Below are positions 1 to 8,540 of a stretch of 12,905 nt of DNA, piece by piece (the stretch's first letter is position 1; every line of letters starts with the position of its first letter). The DNA is taken from the NCBI GenBank assembly GCA_005223375.1, contig RXOD01005685.1, forward strand, positions 1 to 12,905. Direction: 5' to 3'. The notes under the pieces are model-generated. The model saw only the letters and a list, made by a program, of their open reading frames with translations, was not told the origin of the DNA and made no database searches. This DNA comes from Amoebophrya sp. AT5.2. Lineage: Eukaryota > Sar > Dinophyceae > Syndiniales > Amoebophryaceae. The translations under genes and the position numbers were made by a program.

Positions 1-46
1 CCCGCGCCGCCACTGAACGATAAAGCGCCGTAACGGTGGGCGGCAT
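1..46 (-). CDS. Possible 5' end of a further minus-strand gene (partial)
   Basis: An ATG at 46-44 on the minus strand opens a frame that stays open for 15 codons to the edge of the window, reading MPPTVTALYRSVAAR. There is an A at position -3, as at the starts of the four best-supported genes here, and the orientation matches all neighbours. It lies 140 nt beyond the stop of the membrane protein gene. Fifteen codons are too few to identify a family, so this could equally be chance. It is listed only because the window ends here. Confidence 0.2.
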   Translation of the reverse strand, partial: MPPTVTALYRSVAAR

Positions 47-151
47 CTTTTTCCTGACTCTGCCTTGCTCTTCTGTAACACTGCAATCGAGCTTGTTCCT
101 GTGTGTATACTTGTATCCAGGAGGTCCAACAAATTAGTTCTGTCTCCGTGG

Positions 152-227
152 GCGCGCGCCGCGGCGCTGCGGGGAATCGTGTTCATCAGTCCCCCTCCTT
201 CAGTCCCCGCAGCGCCGCGGCGCGCGC
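152..227. repeat. Perfect 24-bp GC-rich inverted repeat (hairpin) over a stop codon
   Basis: The arms at 152-175 and 204-227 are exact reverse complements (24 of 24), with a 28-nt loop at 176-203. On the minus strand the first arm encodes the last residues of the membrane protein (around CARAAALRG), the loop carries its TGA stop at 188-186 plus a second TGA directly after it, and the second arm follows in the 3' untranslated region. In RNA this would be a very stable stem. It could act in 3' end formation or be a scar of a small inverted-repeat insertion. I see no splice sites that would make it an intron. Confidence 0.9.
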
Positions 228-1784
228 ACAGATGTCCCAAAGCACCGGAATCGCCGTGAGCATGACACAGCCGCACACGTAGTAGTTTCCCCGCACGTCG
301 AGCTCCAGCAAGCGCTCCTGCAGAACGACGTCCTCGTGGTAGTGAGCCGCGTCCGAAAGGGCCGTGAGTGCCAGCACGAAGAAAAACCCGCTGCGAATCA
401 CATCCACGGCGACGTGCAAAATGTAACCAAGCATGGCCGCACTCACCCGCGGCGTGCTGCCGCGGTTGGCGACCGCGACGCTCAGCTCATGCGTGGTCTG
501 AGACGAGGGCGCGGAAGGACCTATCGGCTCGTCGACGTTTCGCTGCTCTCGGGCCGGTCCTTCGAGTTGCGCGTGAGCCTGTGTTTCGCGCTCGAGGAGG
601 CCGCGCTTCTCCGCCCAGAAAGCGTCGGACTGTGTCACGTCTTCGTAGGCAATCACATCGCGAAGGCGGAAAAACAAGAGAAGTTGGAACAGCGAGTACA
701 GCAGACCCATCACCGCGAAAAAAGCAACAACCTCCAAGTCGTGCGGCATCTTAACTGCTGTTCGGCCCGGTCTCCCGCCGTTCGACGACGGGGGCAGGGG
801 CTGGTGAAACGCATGCTGCTGGTGCTGGTTCTGCTCCGCTGTAGCCGTGCCGCGAAACCCGCCACTGCTAGCGGTCCTTGTTCCACTACCTTCCTGCAAT
901 TGTTCCTTCCGCCTTGGGCCCTCTGCCTCAGTCCCCGTCTTCACAGGAGTTTCCACACCCCCTGAAGCACCACTTGTCTCGCGCCGCAGAAGCCGGGCCT
1001 GCGTGGGAACAGGCTGCACAGAGCCGACCGGATCGACCACACTCGCACCACGCGCGGCTTTCACCTCCTTGGCCATTGTCTCCTGCACGTGCACGAAAGA
1101 CTCTTGCGGCGGTTCTCTGTCTCGGTCGGGGCGAAAAATCGCATCCGACTCTGCGTCGCCCTCAGAAGCGCCGCCCGTTTGCGTTCCCGTAGCCGTGCCA
1201 GCTTCTTTGCCCGAATCCTTCCCCGACGACGTGGTCGAAGCTCCATTTACAGCCACCCCCGAAACGTGCTCTGATACCGCCCGCTCGGAGGTTGCAGATG
1301 ATGAGCCCCCGACTACATCGCGGCCGCTTTCTTGCAATCGAATCACCTCCTGCTCGGGGTCCTCCTGCGATAAAACTGCCTCCTTCTTTTCCATCCGCAC
1401 AAGCCCCTCGTCTTCCTGCGCCTCGTGCAAGGCTAGGCCCGCTACCGACACCAGCAGGCCAAAGGACAACGCGAGCCCCAGCAGGTCCAGCCAGAGGATG
1501 CGGCTCTGTTTGGTGGCACTGGGCTTCGCGACGTTCTCAATCACCAAAATAGCTCCGGACGAAGCCAGCATGGCTGCGCCCGCGAGCGCCTCGGACCGGA
1601 GGCTGCTGGACTCCGTAAGAGCCGAGAGGATGAGGCACAAACTGGTGTCCATGATGGTTGCGACCGCACAGATGCACAGGAAACGCGTGCGCATGGCCTG
1701 CACGAAAGTGTGCTGACGGATGGCGCTCGCGGCCTTCGCGGTCGCGTCCGCTAACGGTGTTCCTGAGGGGATCCTCCGGCCCAT
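186..1784 (-). CDS. Six-helix membrane protein, possibly divergent CDF (SLC30)-like
   Basis: A single exon of 532 residues from the ATG at 1784. The frame is open further upstream: an ATG at 1991 would add 69 residues. I prefer 1784 because it has A at -3, like the other solid starts here, and because the extra residues look non-conserved. Hydrophobic segments fall at about residues 34-56, 65-86, 96-119, 349-372, 450-475 and 501-525. Between the third and fourth lies a roughly 230-residue Ser/Gly/Glu-rich loop ending in a His/Gln cluster (QHQQHAFHQ). The fifth helix contains HVAVD, an HxxxD pattern like that in helix V of cation diffusion facilitators, and the last helix with its exit (IPVLWDICARAAAL) resembles zinc transporter helix VI. 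The second helix lacks the usual His/Asp metal site and there is no C-terminal cytosolic domain. Membrane location is well supported; transport of metal ions is only a guess. Confidence 0.68.
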   Translation of the reverse strand: MGRRIPSGTPLADATAKAASAIRQHTFVQAMRTRFLCICAVATIMDTSLCLILSALTESSSLRSEALAGAAMLASSGAILVIENVAKPSATKQSRILWLDLLGLALSFGLLVSVAGLALHEAQEDEGLVRMEKKEAVLSQEDPEQEVIRLQESGRDVVGGSSSATSERAVSEHVSGVAVNGASTTSSGKDSGKEAGTATGTQTGGASEGDAESDAIFRPDRDREPPQESFVHVQETMAKEVKAARGASVVDPVGSVQPVPTQARLLRRETSGASGGVETPVKTGTEAEGPRRKEQLQEGSGTRTASSGGFRGTATAEQNQHQQHAFHQPLPPSSNGGRPGRTAVKMPHDLEVVAFFAVMGLLYSLFQLLLFFRLRDVIAYEDVTQSDAFWAEKRGLLERETQAHAQLEGPAREQRNVDEPIGPSAPSSQTTHELSVAVANRGSTPRVSAAMLGYILHVAVDVIRSGFFFVLALTALSDAAHYHEDVVLQERLLELDVRGNYYVCGCVMLTAIPVLWDICARAAALRGLKEGD

Positions 1785-2158
1785 TTTTTCCGAGTCAGTG
1801 TCACCCGCGCGGCGCTCCTCACTGTGAGCTATTATACCAGCTTCTTGTGCAGCGGGGACGTGCGACTGAGCAACTCCTGCTCCTGCAGATGAATATTGCA
1901 CTTGTAAGCTGCGAAGTGCGCAGTGAGTCCCTCTCGCCGAGCCGATGCCGAAAAACAAACTCAAATCCCGTCTGTCACCCTGCTCGCGCATCGAGGTCGA
2001 GGTCGAGAGGAACACACTCACGAGTGGTGAAAGAGTTCTTCGAGGTCGGCGTCGAGGGGCAAACGAGTCGAGCCGGACGCAAGGCAACTGCGGTTCAAGC
2101 GAGGGCCGCGTACGAAGCGGCCATTGTGTCGTGGTGGATACTCATCAAGTACTCCACC

Positions 2159-4747
2159 TCACCCCAAGTGCACTGTTCCGTTCGGAAAAAGACCCACGCT
2201 CTCCAAAGTTGCTGCCATGTCCGCCAGCAGTTTCGTCGGCGGCGGAAAGGCACTTTTTAGTAGCGGGCGTTCCGACTCCAACAACCCCAGTTTTTCCTTC
2301 GCGACACCGTAGAGTTCGGCCACTGTTGCGGACCGCGGCAGCGACACCCGGCAAGAGCCCTCGCGGTGTTTCAACAAGATGCTGCACACGTCCGGGGCCG
2401 GTCCGAGCCCTCTCACACCCTCTTCCTCGACGTCAAGCTGCCGTCCCTCGTCGTCGCCCGCCTGCACGCCCCTGGACGGCGAACGGGGCAGCGCGGGCAC
2501 GGAAGTCGTCACGATTCGAGTGCCGCTGTGTCGCGGGGCGGGATCATGATCGGCCGCCTCCTCTGACGAAGCGGAAGCTTTGTGGTGGGCGGCCGTCGGG
2601 TCCGTCTGGATTTTCTGGTCGGACAACCGGAGATGCGCGTTGTTGGCAGCCCGCAGCTGCGCCGCGCCACGCTCCCGAGACAGCAGCCGCGCTTCCAGAT
2701 CCTTGCGCACATCCACGATCTGCCCGTTGGCCATGATGATCTGCGGTTTCATTGGCGATCTTCACACATCACAGTGATACTAGATGATCCAAAATTGAAC
2801 AACGACAACTGAACAAACTGCCAGTAGTTGATAAAACTGTACCTGCTTGGGCAGTCTTTTTAGGAATTGCTCCTGTGCTGCGCGCGAGTCCAACTCGCCA
2901 TCGTAGCAGTCCCGCAGCCGGTCCACCGCCTCGAGCCTCACACCGTCGGGGTACTCCTCCTTCAGCAAAAATGGGAAGTATCCGTCGAGAATGTCCCGCA
3001 GCACCCTCTGGGCCGTGGGGTGCTCGTACTTGAAGAAGGGGTTGTCGGTACACCCGACCTTCATTCCGTCCTGGAAAAAGACGATCTTCACCAACTTCTC
3101 CACCTCAAACCTGTGAATCCGCTGCCCCTGTACCTGCACAATTTTCGCCTCCCGCTCCGCGATGCTTGACAGCTCGGTGAGCTTCCGCTGCATCACAGCA
3201 ATGTCGATGTTCGGGCTCGCCTTTCCACCCGGACCAGCAGGAGCGATCCTGCTTTGAGGAGAGGACGCTCCTCCCGCCGCCGGTTTCGTCTCGCCCGAAT
3301 GCGAGCGGAGCGTTCGGACATTCGACTTACGCGCGGACGCGGGGGGCCCCGCTGGGGCTGCGCCAGCTGCGGAAGGCGAACGACCTCGATCTCGTTCTTC
3401 CGAGCTACTCGACTGCGAATCGGCCGGCGACCCCACCCAAGTTAGCCCGTAGTCGCCGAGGAAGCGTTTGATGTCTGCGAGCTCCCTCTTCAGCGCCTCG
3501 TTCTCGCTGACCACGTCGAACATTTGCACTGAGTTTTCGAACCGCGCCAACGAGTGCGACACCGTCTTCAGCTCCAGTCGCAGTTGTTGGTTCTCTCCGC
3601 GCGCCTCGGTCAGCTCGGCCTCCACTTTCTGCAGCCGTTTCGCCATGGAACCAACCAGGCTGCTCGACGTCGCGGACTCCAGCACGCCGGACTTCGAATG
3701 CGGTAACTCCGTCGGTAGATCGCCCGTCCCCACCGCCATCGACCGCTCCGCGACGTTGACAAAGTCCACCACGCGGGGGTCCTTGTTGCTAGCAACGGCG
3801 CCGCTCCTGATGTGCGCTGCCGCTGCCCCGGTAGGGGATGTCGAAGGGGCCCTGCTTGCAGACCGCAGCTCACATTGAAGGCCTGACGCGGCTGCGCGGC
3901 CCCTGAACCGGAGATCGGTCTCCTCCGAGTCAGCATTGGGTCGCCGCTGCGGACTGTGCATGCGGCCGCTGGCGTCGATTCGGGAGTCGGCCACTGCTGC
4001 AAGATTCGCCCGCGCTGCAAGATGCGCAATACTCGATGCCTTCTCGCGCTCGTAAGTCCGTGTTGCGCTAGGAGAGCTTGCGCGCCCGCCAGAGGTAGTT
4101 GTAGGGCCCCGTGCGGGCGACGAGGACGCAGCAGAAGCTCCTCCGAGAACGAAGGCTGGAATCAACTTTGCGCTGCTCGAGCAGGCCGCAGTTTCGTGCA
4201 CCAGTCGTGGCAGCCTTGGCGCTGCCGCCGCCTTCTCCGTTGTACCCCGCAGCGGCGCTCGACTGTGCAGCAGCGTTAGCCGGCCGGCGATGTCCACTGG
4301 CGGTCTTCGCGCAGCCATCTCCGCGGCGATGTCTCGCTTCACCCCCGGGTGCTGAATCTGTTCGAGGAGGTCCCGCGCACTCAAGGCCCGTCCGCCGAAC
4401 ACAGACGCGTCGGCCCTGTTCACCTGCAGGGCCTCGGGCGAGGCGGCCCCCCGCAGCGGGTATCGCGGGGATTCGCCGTCTACTTCCGGATTCCCCTGCT
4501 CCGGGAACAGCCTCGGCGACGACGCGCTACGCACTGCCAGGTAGTCTTCCGGATCCAGGTGCTGCAGCAAGTCGTCGTCCCGTGGCGACTTTCGCGCGTG
4601 CGCGCTCGCATCGCGAAACAACTGAGACCGGGAAAGCGGATCACCGTTGACGAGACTTCCCGGCACGCCCAGGCGGGGCACCTCCTTGGCAGCATCGGAC
4701 AACAAGCGACGACACATCGCATCGTCCAGTTGCAAGTCACTGCTCAT
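2159..4747 (-). CDS. UBXN11-like SEP and UBX domain protein
   Basis: Two exons, 4747-2843 and 2740-2159, give 828 residues. The intron (2842-2741, 102 nt, GT-AG, phase 0) was placed because the join LPKQ|IIMANGQIVDVRKDL restores the continuous stretch after the SEP domain. Residues 1-360 are Ser/Ala/Arg-rich and probably disordered. Residues about 363-432 form a coiled coil, followed by FLGDYGLTWVG, a segment I associate with UBXN11. A SEP domain covers about 552-618 (VFFQDGM, GYFPFLLKEEYPDGV). A UBX domain occupies about 752-828 at the very C-terminus (AFPPPTKLL, SVGLFPNGTVHL). SEP and UBX proteins of the p47 group are adaptors of the AAA ATPase Cdc48/p97. The UBX loop that contacts p97 is usually FPR; here it reads FPP, so binding may be altered. 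UBXN11 of animals is shorter (about 520 residues). The start has A at -3 and the stop is TGA. Confidence 0.92.
2741..2842 (-). other. Spliceosomal intron of the SEP/UBX gene
   Basis: A 102-nt phase 0 intron with donor CAG|GTACAG and acceptor CCGCAG|ATC. It is AT-richer than its exons. Read through, it would add about 20 hydrophobic residues and a stop directly after the SEP domain and so lose the UBX domain. An earlier AG exists at GTGTGAAG, but it does not preserve the frame. Confidence 0.88.
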
Positions 4748-5317
4748 CCTCTCGAAGCCGCGCTCAACTTCAACTTCATCAAGAACGAGGGACTTCCAAC
4801 TTACAAGAAAGCTGCATGTGACTCAAACGAAAAAGTGCAATCGACGTCGGCCGGCATGAGGTATCTACAGTGCTGCGCTAGTGATGCCTGGCGCCCCAGC
4901 GGCGCTACCTCTAACAAATATTCATTCTGGGGCTGACGATGGTCTCTCCAGGCACTTAAAGAAACATCCATCCTCAGTCCTCGCTCCTTTTGCAGAGTCT
5001 GACGCGATACGCTCATACCCTCGTTGCGACATGCGACACTTAAACTTACTCTTTATTTTCTTACTTGCCCTTTCCCCAACATTTGTGCATATCAAAATGC
5101 ATGTGAAGGTGCCTTCCTTCGGCTTTTGAAAAACGGTTTCGTCAACCTCACCGCTGCAGTGGACTGCGACTGTGGACGTAGAACCATCTTTCGATAAAAC
5201 ATAAAAGGTCTGACTCATTTCAATATGCTCCAAAACATAGCTTAGGTAGCGGGGACCGGGATGCTATTAGCCCTCGGTCCATATGAACCGCCGTGATTTC
5301 GGCGGCGACCTGCGCTG
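4748..5317. other. Intergenic region between UBX gene start and transporter stop
   Basis: These 570 nt separate the start of the SEP/UBX gene from the stop of the transporter gene. The middle (about 5030-5120) is clearly AT-richer than the surrounding exons, as expected for a promoter or untranslated region. It includes one small minus-strand frame listed separately. I see no RNA gene or repeat in it. Confidence 0.5.
4922..5218 (-). CDS. Small hypothetical open frame, 98 residues
   Basis: From the ATG at 5218 a frame of 98 residues runs to TGA at 4924-4922 (starts MSQTFYVLSKDGSTSTVAVH). I recognise no family. It has five cysteines, a basic stretch near the middle (KKIKSKFKCR) and no membrane segment. 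The underlying DNA is AT-richer than the proven exons and contains GTAAG-type donors (around 5056), so only its first half might be an exon. It sits in the gap where the SEP/UBX promoter and leader should be. It could be non-coding. Confidence 0.25.
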   Translation of the reverse strand: MSQTFYVLSKDGSTSTVAVHCSGEVDETVFQKPKEGTFTCILICTNVGERASKKIKSKFKCRMSQRGYERIASDSAKGARTEDGCFFKCLERPSSAPE

Positions 5318-7991
5318 CTACTCCTCTCGCTGCGCCAGCACCCCCTCCGGGTCTACACCATCGTCGTCGGGGGAAATTGGGTACGACTGATCTACCTCAG
5401 TTGCGCTATACGTGGCGATCACAAGATCCTCGTCGTCCTCATGCCCTGCGTGCCGACCGCCCCGCCGTGGAAAAGATCCGCCGGCGAGGAGACCCTTCTC
5501 CAAAAGCGCGGCACCTCGCAGCTCAGAATGCGAGCTCCCTCGCCCTAAACCATCTTCCGAGGCGGATCTACGATTCGAGGTGCGTAAAGAGAGAACAAAA
5601 AAGCCACCCGCCGCAACCGCAGTGAGACCACCGGAGACCACGAATTTCACCGCTATGTTGCCTTCATCGCTCACCTCAGGCAGCATCAAGAGGGCAACGG
5701 CAGCCAGGTTTAGCGGCACGCGGTAAAGATTGCACACAGTCGCACGAACCTGCTCAGGGACGACGAAAGCCTGTTAGAAAACATTAGACCAGTCGTTGTG
5801 TGAGGCTCAAATTTTCGTCTCTGTTTTCTCAATCGGCGCTGGAGGGGACGAAAACTTGCTGTGGAAGCAGACGCATTTCCGTATATGTTCAAAACGCCAT
5901 GCGCCCAATCGAAGGGAGTACCTTGGCACACGCCGCCAGCGGGAAGAAGAATCCTAGCGCGACTACGTACAGAAGCAGCGCACAGAAGAGCGGGGCGAAA
6001 ACGGCGAACCCATACTGAGGGCCCAGCACCCAGGGAAAAACTTTCTTCCCACGCAGGTCGGCGATCAGCAGCACTCCCGCGATGCCGAGGGCCACAGACG
6101 CCAGCAGCATCGCACTTCCGCCATCGCGATACAACATTCGCTTCCACGCGGCGCCGCTGCCATTGTCGGCCCCGAACAGGTGCTCCGAGCTACTTCTTCG
6201 CGCCGCAGCTACGGCGGGAGTTTGCTCCCCCGGTGGTGTAAGGACAGCAGATGTTGAACTACGCGTCGGTGCTCCATCTTCGCGGTACACATCATGAACT
6301 TCCGCGGCCGCCCCTGCGCTCGCTGGTCTCCCCGCGGATTGCGCACTCTCTTGATCCACCTGGCTGCTCATCAGCGTGTCTGTCTCCCCCACACCGGTCG
6401 ACGGGCTCCTTGAGGACGGGGCGGCGGTTGCGGCTTCGCCGGGTACTACAGCTGCAACGTCTACCTGCTCCGCCTGCTGCTTTGTGAATGTGAAACTACT
6501 TCTGCTATGTACCAAACTCTCTCCTCCACCTCTTGCAGCTCCCGGCGCTTCGAAGAGTCCCGACGCTTGCGCCTCCTGCACGCTCCAGAGCGCGCCGCTT
6601 CCCGCCGCTGCCGTGTGGTCCCCCACGCTTCCAACGCCATCGCTGATCACGTCGCCAAACGTGATCATGCTTCTCCGCGGCGATCGGCTCGCGGAGTAGC
6701 GCAGCGAAAACGCCATCACCCCGACCAGGCAGCCCATCATCAGGGTCGCAAACAGCGCGCCGCGGAAGATCGTACGCTCGGGATCATCAGTTACATGCGA
6801 AATAGTACTACTGGGCGAAGAAGAACCACCATTCCCCCTACCTCTGCTTCCTACCACTGCGAGACTGCCGTAGAACGTCAAGCTCGGATCCCAACTTGGC
6901 ACAAAAACGAAGAGTGCGGCTTCTGCGCAGGCTGTGGTCAGCCCGAGCAGCTGCAGCTCTCCCGACTCGCGCACGGCGTCGACCGCGAGACCCAGTCGCC
7001 GCCAGAAGAAGCTTCCGGAGGCGGCGCCCGGTAACAGGCTTAGCTGCGACGCTGCGGGCGTGCACAGCGACGTCCCTCCCCCGCCGCGGCCGAGCGGCAT
7101 CGCCGAACGCCGGCTGCTCGCAGACTCGTCCCGCTCCCACACCGCCGTGATGTAGCAGAACGCAACGAGCAGGATGAGCAGCGAGACGGTGAAAACAGCG
7201 ACCTCCCCGCCGGACGCGAACGCGGTGTGGCTGCGGATCATCTTCTCCGCAACGAGGAGGAGCGACGCCGGACTTTGCAGCTCGACGTGCAGGAGCTGCA
7301 TATTAGTCCCGTACGTGCCCGCCGAGCGCAACACCAAATCGCAGGCGAACCCGGCGGCGATCGCGACGATGAAATTTCCGAACCACATATACTTGATTGT
7401 GTCGCGCAGCACCGTTTCGCTGTACCCCGCCTGTCGGTGCCTCTTCACGTACCAAGCGTCAAAACAGCTGTAAAGAATGCACGTTGCGCCGCCGAACAGC
7501 ATTCTTGAGAGCATCAAACACGAAAAACTCCGCACGTGGGACAAAATGCAACCGCCAATCGCAACGAGGCAGTACCTGTTTTTTTATTGGTAATTTTGAA
7601 TTTAAGTAGTCGGGGAGGGGAGTCGGCTTAAAACAAATCGCGAAACAGTGAGTTGACGTTCCATTTACAGCTGGCAGGCCCGTTTGCGGCTGAAGCGGTC
7701 GGCGAAGACACCCACAACGAAGGCGGTGAGCACTCCCGCAAGATATCCCGCGGCCAGCAACTGGTTCACCTGGACGCTGTCGTCCAAATGCACGTCCGGC
7801 AAACGAAAGATCAACGGCCACTGCAACCATTCTCCCAGCGTGCACAGGTACCACGCGATTAGAAATCGCCACTGTAGCTGCGTGGCCTCGAGGCTGAAAG
7901 CCGATGGTCGGTACAAATCCCAAGAGCGGTACAGCACGCACAGAGTGCAGGCGGAGAACAACCCGACGCAAGCCCACAGCTGCGGAATCAT
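5318..7991 (-). CDS. MFSD5/MOT2-type major facilitator, predicted molybdate transporter
   Basis: Three exons, 7991-7669, 7575-5922 and 5770-5318, encode 809 residues. The introns (93 nt phase 2, 151 nt phase 0) were placed where the joins restore family sequence: RKRACQ|LYCLVAIGG and AACAK|AFVVPEQVRATV. Residues 38-62 match the region before helix 2. MFS motif A is GVFADRFSRKR at 94-104, with Gly94, Asp98, Arg99 and Arg102 in the expected spacing. RMLFGG with CFDAWYV at about 132-151 corresponds to the GRALGG and FEAWY region of MFSD5. CAEAALFVFVPSWDP at about 323-338 opens the second half, and NLYRVPLNL in exon 3 is another hallmark. MFSD5 and algal MOT2 are reported as molybdate importers, so high-affinity molybdate uptake is the likely role. 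Human MFSD5 has 450 residues; the excess here is a Ser/Ala-rich loop at about 400-590 and a charged tail. The ATG at 7991 has A at -3 and begins the first helix. Confidence 0.92.
5771..5921 (-). other. Second intron of the MFSD5-like gene
   Basis: A 151-nt phase 0 intron, donor AAG|GTACTCCC and acceptor TTCTAACAG|GCTTTC. The join aligns without gap to the FP...VIPE...FRVPL segment of MFSD5. Inside is a short 8-bp inverted repeat (TTTTCGTC and GACGAAAA). Unspliced, the frame ends at TGA ten residues after the donor. Confidence 0.88.
7576..7668 (-). other. First intron of the MFSD5-like gene
   Basis: A 93-nt phase 2 intron with donor CT|GTAAATGG and acceptor AAAAAACAG|GTACTG. It contains several in-frame stops and an A-rich run just before the acceptor in place of a pyrimidine tract. 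The join restores QLYCLVAIGG, which aligns with the CVLFSLTYS region after motif A in MFSD5. Confidence 0.88.
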
Positions 7992-8540
7992 TTGGTAGCG
8001 GTTCTTGGCGGAAATGCAGCAGCAAATTCTTCGCAAGCAGTCGAAGAAGAGCTCTGGACGGCGGTCGCGACGGAAAAGAAAACTTCTTTGAAGCTGGCGG
8101 TCAGTCGTGGAAAAAATTTTTTGAGAGCGCAGTAGAATCCAACTACTAAGAGAATGCGAAGGTGTCGGGGGCAGCTGCCAGAACCAGTAAGTATCAATCT
8201 ATCAAATTTCCTCAACGCTTGTTGTTCTTTTTTTTGTGCTTCGTTTGCCCCTCTCTCCAGTGTTGAGTATGTTTCCTCCCGCCCACCCTCGAAGGTAAAA
8301 AGACCTGTACGCGATCGCCAATTTTTTCGAGTTCACTCTGGCTCGAGGCAGCTCCCTCAAGCTCGCTCATATTGCGAAAGTATGCACTTTCTTACTATGG
8401 GACCGCTTACCGGTAGGCATCAAGATCAGACACAGTGCTGTCGCGGTCGCCGCTGGCGACCCTACAGAATGTACTTTCCATGACTGATGCTTCTGGCGGC
8501 TCAAGCGTCTTAAAATTTAAGCACGAGGAAGCCACGCCAA
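7992..8540. other. Intergenic region with AT-rich patches
   Basis: This is 549 nt between the start of the transporter gene and the stop of the secreted-protein gene. It includes a perfect 12-bp palindrome AAAAAATTTTTT at 8111-8122 and an oligo-T run near 8228-8235. A frame open from about 8215 to 7988 on the minus strand has no ATG and is not in frame with the transporter start, so I treat it as leader. No other gene is supported. Confidence 0.5.

Noticed and set aside
847..1716. A long Ser/Pro-rich plus-strand open frame opposite the membrane protein
   Set aside because: It is antisense to the Ser/Gly-rich loop and helices of the minus-strand gene. It has no motif, and its composition is that of a complementary-strand shadow in GC-rich DNA.
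5710..6147. A minus-strand frame across the second intron of the transporter
   Set aside because: It is a shifted frame over the exon 2 end, intron and exon 3 start. The proper joining of exons restores the MFSD5 sequence, which this frame does not contain.
7988..8215. A minus-strand open frame just upstream of the transporter start
   Set aside because: It has no ATG start and is out of frame with the transporter. It shows no family features and most likely is leader sequence.
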